A DNA stretch of 6,995 nucleotides from JBFMHD01 sp040752395 [NCBI: Candidatus Hydrogenedentota bacterium] (GTDB lineage: Bacteria; JBFMHD01). Under the pieces are notes generated by a model. That model did no database searches. It worked only from the letters and a program-made list of their open reading frames with translations, and was not told the origin of the DNA. The DNA lies in assembly GCA_040752395.1 (NCBI GenBank), contig JBFMHD010000146.1, positions 1-6,995 on the forward strand, read 5' to 3'. A program made the translations under genes and the position numbers. This document shows, one piece after another, positions 1 to 5,860 of this stretch (positions within the stretch are counted from its first letter, which is position 1; the number at the start of each line of letters is the position of its first letter).

Positions 1-1
1 T

Positions 2-140
2 ACCAAACGGCAGAATGGGTTGAGGCAGTGCCTCATCCGTCTCTTTGACAACAAAATTACGCTTCTTACGGAGATAATTTGCTGCTTCTATATGGCATAG
101 CAGTTATCAAATGGCAGAATGGCTTGAGGCACTGCCTCAT
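2..140. repeat. Pair of 35-bp direct repeats with internal palindromes
   Basis: Positions 2-36 and 106-140 are direct repeats 104 bp apart that differ at only a few bases. Each contains CGGCAGAATGG or TGGCAGAATGG followed by a 15-nt palindrome, TGAGGCAGTGCCTCA (21-35) or TGAGGCACTGCCTCA (125-139); the two palindromes differ only in the central base. The DNA between them can itself fold: GATAA (73-77) with TTATC (104-108), and CTGCT (82-86) with AGCAG (99-103). There is no T-run after the hairpins, so they do not look like standard terminators. The second copy begins, on the minus strand, exactly with the TGA stop codon of the oxidoreductase gene. No gene is visible in 1-136. This looks like a dispersed, REP-like intergenic repeat; the identity of the family is unknown. 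Confidence 0.75.
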
Positions 141-1345
141 AAAAGAGAAACAATATGTTTTGCAAATGCCATTGAAGATGTAAATGCTGGCGATACCGCG
201 TTTAGTATATGGACTGAATCACTGGTTTTCTCTACTACAAAGTCCATCACAAGTTCTTTCCTTTGCCAGTTAAGAAGCTGAGCCCGGATACCTATCTTAT
301 CTGAGTCTACTATGTCGTTATATAACAGCTGGGGAACAAGTTTTCTTGCTGTTTCATAAACAAACTTTTTTCTGTATTTTTTAATCTCTTTAAACGCGTA
401 TTCTCTAAAAAAATTATTTAAAGATAAAAGAATAACTGAATTATAAATAATATCAAATATTTCTTTATCTATACCATCAAATAATCCGTAGTTCTCTCTT
501 CCCAAAGCCGGGAATACAGTAGGTCCAATCTCAACTTCATTATCGGCATCATTAGTAAAATGAACTCCTAAGAACGGATTTTTTAAATCAGGCACAGGAT
601 AGATATTACCACGAACAAGATGGCTCTTTTCTTTTATGAGTTTTTTATATGTACCTTTAAAAGGGAGAATTTTATATTCTTTAGAAAGGCCAAAACTTTG
701 AGCGATTTTATCAGCAAAACATCCGGCAGCATTTATAAATTTAGAAAATCGGATCTTTGCACGTGTGTTACTCCCGAGGTCAGAGACAAGAGCGGTATTA
801 CTCTCCTCAATAGTAAGAAATTTTGTATTATAAAGAATTTTTACTTTTTTCGAAGCTACTAAATCCTGCTCCATAGCTTTTAAGACCTCAAGAGGTTTAA
901 ATACTGCGGTATCAGGTGAATACAGGGCTTTTTCGCAGGTTTTTGCGTATGGCTCTATTTTACCTAATTCTTTTTCATCGATTATATAAGCTTTTGCTCT
1001 GGCTGAATCAGCCCTTTGTTTTAAATTATAAAGTACCTCTAATTCCTCATAGCTTTTTGTGACTATAACTTTACCATTCTCTTTTAATGTTAGCCCTTTA
1101 TCTTTACAAAATTCTTTCATCAATTGATTTCCAGAAACGCAATATTTCGCCTTGAGTGTATCAGGAGAGTAGTATATTCCTGCGTGCAGTACGCCACTGT
1201 TTCTTCCGCTTGCGTGTATACCTGTAGTTGCTTCTTTTTCCAAGATAACAATATCATCAACCTCTTTTTTCAGGAGTTCACGTGCAATAGCAAGCCCGGT
1301 AATCCCTGCGCCTACAATCAAAAACTGCGATTTATCCTGTATCAT
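137..1345 (-). CDS. lhgO: FAD-dependent oxidoreductase, L-2-hydroxyglutarate oxidase (LhgO) type
   Basis: A 402-residue protein of the DAO/glycerol-3-phosphate dehydrogenase FAD fold. Residues 9-18 (LIVGAGITGL) form the Rossmann GxGxxG dinucleotide-binding loop, and Glu36 at the end of the second strand (VILEKE) should bind the adenosine ribose. Residues 44-59 (HASGRNSGVLHAGIYY) are the flavin-proximal signature I associate with the LhgO/L2HGDH family, and the C-terminal VSPAFTSSMAFAKHI is the second FAD-contact region. Length is normal for the family. The expected reaction is oxidation of L-2-hydroxyglutarate, or a related 2-hydroxyacid, to the 2-oxo acid, with electrons passed to the membrane quinone pool. 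Substrate cannot be fixed from sequence alone. There is no clear Shine-Dalgarno site before the ATG at 1345, and an AT-rich -10-like element lies very close upstream, so the mRNA may be nearly leaderless. The gene diverges from the B12 operon and shows no functional link to it. Confidence 0.85.
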   Translation of the reverse strand: MIQDKSQFLIVGAGITGLAIARELLKKEVDDIVILEKEATTGIHASGRNSGVLHAGIYYSPDTLKAKYCVSGNQLMKEFCKDKGLTLKENGKVIVTKSYEELEVLYNLKQRADSARAKAYIIDEKELGKIEPYAKTCEKALYSPDTAVFKPLEVLKAMEQDLVASKKVKILYNTKFLTIEESNTALVSDLGSNTRAKIRFSKFINAAGCFADKIAQSFGLSKEYKILPFKGTYKKLIKEKSHLVRGNIYPVPDLKNPFLGVHFTNDADNEVEIGPTVFPALGRENYGLFDGIDKEIFDIIYNSVILLSLNNFFREYAFKEIKKYRKKFVYETARKLVPQLLYNDIVDSDKIGIRAQLLNWQRKELVMDFVVEKTSDSVHILNAVSPAFTSSMAFAKHIVSLL

Positions 1346-1475
1346 AATTTTATATTATGGTTTTTTATCGTAGAAGAGCAACTGTTTTTTACAAAATCTT
1401 CGGATAATAATTTTGAATTTAACATTGTGCCTTTGTGCCTTACGAACAGGGTTTTCAGAAATCTGCTAAAAAAAC
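1346..1475. other. Divergent intergenic region with an inverted octamer repeat
   Basis: This gap separates the minus-strand oxidoreductase from the plus-strand B12 operon. A weak promoter for the oxidoreductase can be read on the minus strand (TTGCTC at 1381-1376 with an ATAATA/TAATAT -10 around 1358-1352), which would start transcription close to the ATG. Positions 1425-1441 (TTGTGCCTTTGTGCCTT) are a reverse-orientation copy of the GGCACAAA octamer repeat seen at 3127 and 6976. No convincing gene is present. Confidence 0.45.
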
Positions 1476-1504
1476 TTGACAGATATTTTTATAAAAACTA
1501 AAAT
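1476..1504 (+). promoter_or_regulatory. Sigma70-type promoter of the B12 operon
   Basis: A perfect -35 box TTGACA (1476-1481) is followed after 17 bp by TAAAAT (1499-1504), five of six matches to the -10 consensus. Transcription would start near 1511, just before the first pairing strand of the riboswitch, so the promoter and RNA element fit together. Motif and spacing are read directly from the sequence; activity is inferred. Confidence 0.8.
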
Positions 1505-1512
1505 TATTTAAA

Positions 1513-1730
1513 ATTACAGGTGAAAAGTTTAAAAGGGAATACGGTGTAAATCCGTAGCGAACCCGTCACTGTAACCCGGCTCTTTTAATTTTTAGAAAAG
1601 AGAAACACTTTCTTTAAATTTGCCAATACACCAATTGGTGTACAGAGGAAGCTGTACGTCACTGTCTTTTGGTAAAAAAAGGTGGGAAGACAAAAGAGAG
1701 TGCTGGGAAGCCAGGAAACCTGCCTGTAAT
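1513..1730 (+). promoter_or_regulatory. Cobalamin (B12) riboswitch aptamer
   Basis: The leader carries the conserved blocks of the cobalamin riboswitch: a closing stem ATTACAGG (1513-1520) with CCTGTAAT (1723-1730); the GGTGTAAATCCGTAGCG segment near 1543-1559; the CCCGTCACTGTAACCCG core near 1562-1578; and the B12-box region GCCAGGAAACCTGCC ending the aptamer (about 1710-1724). Peripheral arms are visible: a 16-bp palindrome TACACCAATTGGTGTA (1627-1642), GTACAG/CTGTAC (1640-1645 with 1652-1657, overlapping the palindrome) and TGTCTT/AAGACA (1663-1668 with 1687-1692). The element should bind adenosylcobalamin or another cobalamin and repress the downstream cobalamin genes, which matches their function. 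Which cobalamin form it prefers was not determined. Confidence 0.93.
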
Positions 1731-1746
1731 ATAATAAAAACCTTAA

Positions 1747-1817
1747 ACTCTTCGAGGATAAGAGAGCAAAGGCTATGCTGTTAACCGACTTTCAAAATCG
1801 AAGAGTCGGTTTTTTTA
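1747..1817 (+). terminator. Riboswitch expression platform: antiterminator and intrinsic terminator
   Basis: The terminator stem pairs CCGACT (1785-1790) with AGTCGG (1804-1809), extended by TTC (1791-1793) with GAA (1800-1802) around a bulged G, and is followed by a T-run from 1810. A competing antiterminator is exact: ACTCTTCGA (1747-1755) is the perfect complement of TCGAAGAGT (1798-1806) and would consume the 3' arm of the terminator. The antiterminator strand can in turn be sequestered by a local hairpin CTCTT (1748-1752) with AAGAG (1760-1764). This gives a transcriptional OFF switch: ligand-bound aptamer favours the terminator, free aptamer favours read-through into cobD. All pairings are visible in the sequence; the link to ligand state is inferred. 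Confidence 0.85.
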
Positions 1818-1823
1818 TTTTAA

Positions 1824-2930
1824 ATGTATTCCAGCGAGACAGTTATGGGTTCATTTTTTTATCATGGCGGTAATCTCAGGGAAGCAAAAGAGAGATTTAA
1901 GTTAGCAGAAAAAAAATTTATAGATTTTAGTGCTAATATTAACCCACTTGGTTTCCCGACAAAAATAAAAACAATTATAGAGAAAAATATAAATCAGATC
2001 GCTTGTTATTCTGACCCGGAATACAGAGAATTTAAACTTACTTTAGCAGAAAAGATCAACGTTAGCCCTCATAATATTCTTGTTGGTAACGGCTCGATGG
2101 AACTAATTTTTTTAAGTATAATGTGTTTGTTACCTCAAAAGGTTCTTATCCCGATACCAACTTTTAGTGAATATGAGCGCGCAGCAAAAATGATAAATTG
2201 CGATTGTATTTTCTTAAGATGTAAACAAAGTAGAAATTTTCAAATAGACATCAATGAGATGATAAAATATCTACCACGGGTTGATTTAATTTTTCTTTGT
2301 AATCCGAATAATCCCACAGGTACATTAATACCCAAAGCCGAGATATTATATCTACTAAAAAAGTGTCTAAGATATAATGTGTTTTTGATCATAGATGAAA
2401 CATTTATTAATTTCTTAACTGATGCGGATAAGGTTACATTGATAAAAGAAGCATCAAAGAACTCTAAGCTGTTGGTAATAAGGTCATTAACAAAGATTTT
2501 TGCGATCCCTGGTTTACGTTTAGGATATATAGTTGGGAATAAAAGGTTAATTAATAATATTAGCCGATATCAACCCACATGGTCAGTTAATACCTTTGCT
2601 CAATTAGTAGGTAAAGAAGTTTTGAATGATACAAGATTTATTAGTCAAACCTATGAACTGATAAATAAAGAGAGAGAGATACTATTTAGAAATTTAAAAG
2701 AGATAAAGGGTATAATTCCTTTTTCTTCAAAAACGAATTTTATTTTAGCCCAATTGACAAACCCGAGAATAAATTCAAATGAGTTATATAATTTTTTAGG
2801 AAAGAATGGGATACTTATCAGGGATTGCTCAAATTTTCGCGGGTTGAACAATAGGTTTATACGTATATGCGTGCGAACGCGAAAAGAAAATTTAAAACTA
2901 ATTAACAATATAAAAAAAATTTTAAGATAA
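1824..2930 (+). CDS. cobD: Threonine-phosphate decarboxylase (PLP-dependent, CobD type)
   Basis: A 368-residue fold-type I PLP enzyme. Motifs in order: HGGNL (14-18) and DFSANINPLG (34-43), the N-terminal hallmark of CobD; GNGSMELI (88-95), which binds the cofactor phosphate; NPNNPTG (160-166); DET (191-193), whose Asp contacts the pyridine nitrogen; SLTKIFAIPGLRLGY (221-235) with the PLP lysine K224; and RFIRICVR (344-351), which should hold the substrate carboxylate. CobD converts L-threonine O-3-phosphate to (R)-1-amino-2-propanol O-2-phosphate, the linker of the nucleotide loop of cobalamin. The HGGNL/DFSANINPLG start and the B12 riboswitch upstream favour this over the related histidinol-phosphate aminotransferase. 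The ATG at 1824 has no ribosome binding site; the in-frame ATG at 1845 (Met8), behind a weak GAGA, may be the real start. Beware that cbiB is also called cobD in some organisms. Confidence 0.9.
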   Translation: MYSSETVMGSFFYHGGNLREAKERFKLAEKKFIDFSANINPLGFPTKIKTIIEKNINQIACYSDPEYREFKLTLAEKINVSPHNILVGNGSMELIFLSIMCLLPQKVLIPIPTFSEYERAAKMINCDCIFLRCKQSRNFQIDINEMIKYLPRVDLIFLCNPNNPTGTLIPKAEILYLLKKCLRYNVFLIIDETFINFLTDADKVTLIKEASKNSKLLVIRSLTKIFAIPGLRLGYIVGNKRLINNISRYQPTWSVNTFAQLVGKEVLNDTRFISQTYELINKEREILFRNLKEIKGIIPFSSKTNFILAQLTNPRINSNELYNFLGKNGILIRDCSNFRGLNNRFIRICVRTRKENLKLINNIKKILR

Positions 2931-2937
2931 AGGAGGT
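2930..2937 (+). promoter_or_regulatory. Very strong Shine-Dalgarno site of the peptide gene
   Basis: AAGGAGGT, a full-length anti-16S match, begins on the last base of the cobD stop codon. The AGGAGG core lies 9 nt before the ATG at 2946. It is clearly the best ribosome binding site in the window and decides the start of the short peptide gene, implying heavy translation relative to its neighbours. Confidence 0.85.
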
Positions 2938-2945
2938 AAAACGTT

Positions 2946-3080
2946 ATGAGGCAAAAGATTAAAAGGAAAAGGAGAAATTCAAAACTGGTCTCTTATCGGT
3001 TGAAATGTAAAAAAACAGCAAATGGTCTCTCACATTTTGTTATGTATGGTGATGTGGCTAAAAAAGAGACATTGTTGTAA
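2946..3080 (+). CDS. cbpA: Short peptide, probable radical-SAM-modified precursor (CbpA-like)
   Basis: A 44-codon ORF, ATG to TAA, starting 15 nt after the cobD stop behind a perfect AAGGAGGT. The first ten residues are strongly basic (MRQKIKRKRR); the middle reads VSYRLKCKKTANGLSHFVMY (15-34) with a single cysteine (C21), a GLSH motif (27-30) and aromatic residues Y17, F31 and Y34; the tail is polar. No signal peptide or membrane segment is evident. Its place directly before a radical SAM/SPASM enzyme inside a B12 operon, its size, and the Cys plus GLSH core match my recollection of the family named modified peptide precursor CbpA. The role of the mature product is unknown to me. The assignment rests on context and remembered motif rather than a search. 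The alternative is a small basic protein unrelated to the enzyme downstream. Confidence 0.75.
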   Translation: MRQKIKRKRRNSKLVSYRLKCKKTANGLSHFVMYGDVAKKETLL

Positions 3081-3267
3081 GTAGGGCGGCATAAAAAGAT
3101 TAAAAGATTGAAAGATTCAAAGGAAAGGCACAGAGGCACAGAGGCACAGAGGCACAAAGGCAGAAAGTTAAATTAAAAATTAAAAATTAGGAGTTAGGAG
3201 TCAGAAGTCAGACTTCTTGCTTCTAATATATCACCTCTAACTGAGTGATGACCCAAGGTAGATCAGA
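3081..3267 (+). repeat. Repeat-filled gap between peptide gene and radical SAM gene
   Basis: The 187-bp gap is almost entirely short tandem repeats: AAAGATT-type units at about 3096-3118; an 8-bp unit GGCACAGA at 3127, 3135 and 3143, then GGCACAAA at 3151 and a partial unit at 3159; heptamers TAAAAAT (3174-3187), TAGGAGT (3188-3201) and CAGAAGT/CAGACTT (3202-3215); a short inverted repeat AGAAGTC-A-GACTTCT (3203-3217); then TTGCTTC (3217-3223) and TAACTGAG (3238-3245). Periods of 7 and 8 are not multiples of 3, so this is not coding. No terminator or clear promoter is seen, so the genes on either side may still be co-transcribed. Confidence 0.8.
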
Positions 3268-4581
3268 ATGCATACAGATAAAGGTTTAACCTGTTTTTGT
3301 AATGATGATGACTGTATATTACTTGACCCGGATAATGTATTCTGGGCAAATATTTCAAAAGATAGCCAGAAACGTTTATTAATCCAGCAAGATGTATTAA
3401 GTACTTATGAAAGGGTGAGGGAGAGGTTAGATAAAGAGATTAGAGATTTCAGGTTTGGTACCACGCTTGTAGCTATTTATATTGACCCTACTGATCGATG
3501 CAACTTGAATTGTCCATATTGCTATATCCCATCAAAGATAAGAAAATATGGAGGTGAGATGACCAAAGAGCAGTTAACATATGTGCTTAATCGTATCCGG
3601 GAACATTTCAATAAATCCAGAAAAAAACCTGTGATAATTTTTCATGCTGCTGAACCGTTATTAGTAAAAAATATTATATTTGAAGCGATAAAAGAGTACA
3701 GAAATAAATTCTATTTCGGACTACAGACCAATGCTATTCTGTTAAAAAAAGAGGATGTAGAATATTTAAAAAGGTATCGTGTAGGTGTTGGTATCTCGTT
3801 AGATTCTTTTAATCCTTCTAAAAATAATCGATTAAGACCAGATAGCTTTAGAAAGATTGTAAATGCGATTAAATGGTTTGATGGTTATGAAGGATTAAAT
3901 GTAATTACAACTATTACTAAATTTAATGTATCTGATTTACCTTATATGGTAAAATTTTTACACAATTTAAGGGTTCCATCTGTATTGCTTAATCCCATGA
4001 GATTGACACAAAAGAATAGTTGGGGATTTAAACCTGATGAAAAACTATTAACAAAGTATTTTATTAAAGCAGTAGATACTGCATTAGAATTATCGAAAAA
4101 ATCAAATCATAGAATTATAATAGGCAATTTTGCTAATATTATACTGGGTATCGTCTCACCTACTGCGAGGCGGCTTATGTGCGATATTTCTCCCTGTGGC
4201 GGTGGCCGATGTTTTTTAACTATAACTGCTTCGGGTGATATGATACCCTGTGGTGAATTTATAGGGATAAAGGGATTTTCAGGTGGTAACATTTTTAAAA
4301 GCAGTATCAAGGATGCGATGCGTTCCCGGCCATTTAAGAGGGTTAGAGCAAGGATTGTAGAGAGGATAGATGTATGTAAAGAGTGTATTTTTAAGAATAT
4401 ATGTGGTGCACCCTGTCCGGCGGAACTCCATTCTTTAGGTAATATGTTTAAAAAGTCTGTTTTTTGTAACTTTTACAAAGAGATAATCAAATATGCTTTT
4501 GGAGTTATAGCAAAAGGGGAAGAAAAATATCTTTTGCGAGCAGATGGCTTAAAAAACCTGAAATATGAATACCGTCTGTAA
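3268..4581 (+). CDS. cbpB: Peptide-modifying radical SAM/SPASM enzyme (CbpB-like)
   Basis: A 437-residue radical SAM protein with a C-terminal SPASM domain. The cluster motif CxxxCxxC is C78, C82, C85 (DRCNLNCPYCYIP). HAAEP (126-130) stands in for the usual GGEP SAM-binding motif, followed by LQTNA (152-156) and SLDS (178-181). The SPASM region carries C305, C310, C315, C328, C370, C373, C379, C383 and C400, enough for two auxiliary iron-sulfur clusters, as in enzymes that crosslink or otherwise modify ribosomal peptides. Three extra cysteines lie at the N-terminus (C9, C11, C16). No N-terminal B12-binding domain is seen, so the enzyme is tied to cobalamin by its operon and not by its cofactor. 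The likely substrate is the short peptide encoded upstream. An AAGG 9 nt before the ATG supports the start. I recall this family as peptide-modifying radical SAM enzyme CbpB. Radical SAM/SPASM is certain; the CbpB name is probable; the reaction is unknown. Confidence 0.88.
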   Translation: MHTDKGLTCFCNDDDCILLDPDNVFWANISKDSQKRLLIQQDVLSTYERVRERLDKEIRDFRFGTTLVAIYIDPTDRCNLNCPYCYIPSKIRKYGGEMTKEQLTYVLNRIREHFNKSRKKPVIIFHAAEPLLVKNIIFEAIKEYRNKFYFGLQTNAILLKKEDVEYLKRYRVGVGISLDSFNPSKNNRLRPDSFRKIVNAIKWFDGYEGLNVITTITKFNVSDLPYMVKFLHNLRVPSVLLNPMRLTQKNSWGFKPDEKLLTKYFIKAVDTALELSKKSNHRIIIGNFANIILGIVSPTARRLMCDISPCGGGRCFLTITASGDMIPCGEFIGIKGFSGGNIFKSSIKDAMRSRPFKRVRARIVERIDVCKECIFKNICGAPCPAELHSLGNMFKKSVFCNFYKEIIKYAFGVIAKGEEKYLLRADGLKNLKYEYRL

Positions 4582-4747
4582 CCCCTCACTGAACTTAAAA
4601 ACCCCATTGAAGAGCGGTGAATGAGAGTGATTTTTTATGACAACATTAATTATCAAGGGTTATGAGATTCATCATGTTTCTTGCCCCAACACTAATTGCT
4701 TTTTTGTTATCTTGCTTCTTACTTCTAATCTATAACTGAGGGGTTAC
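4578..4747. repeat. Gap bracketed by perfect 11-bp inverted repeats
   Basis: GTAACCCCTCA (4578-4588) and its exact reverse complement TGAGGGGTTAC (4737-4747) bound a 170-bp segment that fills the space between the radical SAM gene and cbiB. The left arm contains the TAA stop codon of the radical SAM gene. Inside are CCCATTGAAGAGCGGTGAAT (4603-4622), related to 6904-6924, and a heptamer run TTGCTTC-TTACTTC (4712-4725) followed by TAACTGAG (4733-4740). There is no ORF of note. It could be a small non-autonomous mobile element or a structured intergenic repeat; no flanking target duplication is obvious. Confidence 0.6.
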
Positions 4748-4757
4748 TTTAAGGGAT

Positions 4758-5708
4758 ATGTATAGTTTGATGATAAGTTGCGGGTATATTCTGGATTTAA
4801 TTTTTGGTGACCCGCAGTGGTTGCCTCATCCTGTTCGCGGTATCGGCTGGATGATAAAAAAATTAGAACCTGTTTTAAGAAAGACTATAAAGAACGAACG
4901 TGTTTCTGGTATTTTATTCGCATTTCTTGTGATAGGTATAGTGTGGGCTATCAGTTTTATCATCATAAAACTCTGTTATTTTATTAATATATATTTAGGA
5001 ACACTGATCTCTATTTTATTAATATATACCTCACTCTCAATAAAAGATTTAAAAGTAGAAAGCATCAGAGTATATGATGCTCTGATAAAAGGGGATATAG
5101 TTTTAGCACGTAAGAATTTAAGTTTGATTGTAGGACGAGATACAGAAAATTTAAATGAAAAAGAGATAATTCGAGCAACAGTAGAGACGATCGCTGAAAA
5201 TATTGTTGATGCGATAATCTCACCATTATTTTACGTATTTATAGGTGGTCCATGTTTGGCTATTATGTATAAGGCTATAAATACTTTAGATTCTATGGTT
5301 GGATATAAAAATGAAGTTTACAGAGATTTCGGGTTTGCTTCTGCAAAGATAGATGATATCTCAAATTTTATACCCGCAAGATTGTCTGCTCTATTCTTAC
5401 CACTCGCAGTGTTGATAGCGGGTGGCAATAGCAAAAATTCTTTCAGGATTGGCTGGCGTGATGGTAAAAAGAACCCAAGTCCAAATAGCGGCATACCAGA
5501 AGCTGCTCTGTCAGGTGCATTGGGAGTTCAACTCGGTGGGATTAATTTCTATAATTCTATCCCCATAGAAAAACCATTTATTGGCGATGATATTAATCCT
5601 CTAAAAGTAACACATATAAAAGAAAGTATAAAGATTGCTTATATCTGTTCTTTTTTATTTTTGATAACAGGTATTATCTGTTTCGAACTCTGGACTAATA
5701 GTCCGTAG
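4758..5708 (+). CDS. cbiB: Adenosylcobinamide-phosphate synthase CbiB
   Basis: A 316-residue integral membrane protein with the full set of CbiB signatures: LDLIFGDPQWLPHPVRGIGW (12-31); VGRDT (125-129); ETIAENIVDAIISPLFY (143-159); YKAINTLDSMVGYKN (171-185), then FGFASAKIDDISNFIPARL (191-209); and KNPSPNSGIPEAALSGALG (238-256). Hydrophobic segments at about 50-70, 77-95, 155-172, 205-222 and 292-310 indicate several membrane spans. CbiB (called CobD in the aerobic pathway) amidates adenosylcobyric acid with aminopropanol or its phosphate, the product of the CobD enzyme encoded upstream, giving adenosylcobinamide (phosphate). Length is normal. An AGGG sits only 2 nt before the ATG at 4758, unusually close; the in-frame ATG at 4770 (Met5) is a plausible alternative start. 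The gene ends the B12 operon. Confidence 0.94.
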   Translation: MYSLMISCGYILDLIFGDPQWLPHPVRGIGWMIKKLEPVLRKTIKNERVSGILFAFLVIGIVWAISFIIIKLCYFINIYLGTLISILLIYTSLSIKDLKVESIRVYDALIKGDIVLARKNLSLIVGRDTENLNEKEIIRATVETIAENIVDAIISPLFYVFIGGPCLAIMYKAINTLDSMVGYKNEVYRDFGFASAKIDDISNFIPARLSALFLPLAVLIAGGNSKNSFRIGWRDGKKNPSPNSGIPEAALSGALGVQLGGINFYNSIPIEKPFIGDDINPLKVTHIKESIKIAYICSFLFLITGIICFELWTNSP

Positions 5709-5852
5709 CCAGTAGCCTGTCCTGATACCTCTCACTTCTTCCGTTATCTTGCTTCTTGCTTCTACTTGATATTATTAGAGTTAGAATGTTTTTCAGAGGA
5801 GGGGTTAGGAGTTAGGAGTTAGGAGTTCGTAATAATAGCTCCGAGCTCCGAA
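5709..5852. repeat. Convergent intergenic region with heptamer repeats
   Basis: This gap separates the converging cbiB and HEPN genes. It holds two tandem TTGCTTC heptamers (5749-5762) and three tandem TTAGGAG heptamers (5805-5825), the latter preceded by GAGGGGTTA (5799-5807), which shares nine bases with the right arm of the inverted repeat at 4737-4747. No gene is visible. Confidence 0.75.
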
Positions 5853-5860
5853 TTATTTTT
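5831..5860 (+). terminator. Possible weak terminator after cbiB
   Basis: AATAATAGCT (5831-5840) can pair with AGCT (5844-5847) and, across a CCGA bulge, ATTATT (5852-5857), followed by a short T-run. It overlaps the stop codon of the convergent HEPN gene. The stem is AT-rich and irregular, so this is only a candidate. Confidence 0.3.

Noticed and set aside
21-35. Intrinsic terminator at the palindrome
   Set aside because: The hairpin has no following T-run on either strand and occurs twice as part of a longer repeat.
620-862. Plus-strand open frame inside the oxidoreductase gene
   Set aside because: Antisense shadow of a clear coding sequence, with no family features.
1124-1501. Plus-strand open frame of 125 codons across the oxidoreductase start and the divergent gap
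   Set aside because: It is antisense to a well-supported FAD enzyme, runs through the promoter of the B12 operon, and its protein is Cys/Phe-rich with no recognisable motif.
2651-2908. Minus-strand open frame inside cobD
   Set aside because: Antisense to the C-terminal part of a convincing PLP enzyme; AT-rich sequence gives long antisense frames by chance.
1824-2930. Histidinol-phosphate aminotransferase (HisC)
   Set aside because: Same fold, but the HGGNL and DFSANINPLG start and the B12 riboswitch and cbiB context point to CobD.
3127-3162. CRISPR-like array
   Set aside because: Units are 8 bp and directly adjacent, with no unique spacers.
4107-4310. Minus-strand open frame inside the radical SAM gene
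   Set aside because: Lies opposite the SPASM cysteines, which are clearly coding on the plus strand.
3268-4581. B12-dependent radical SAM enzyme
   Set aside because: The operon suggested it, but there is no N-terminal cobalamin-binding domain or DxHxxG motif; the C-terminal cysteines define a SPASM enzyme.
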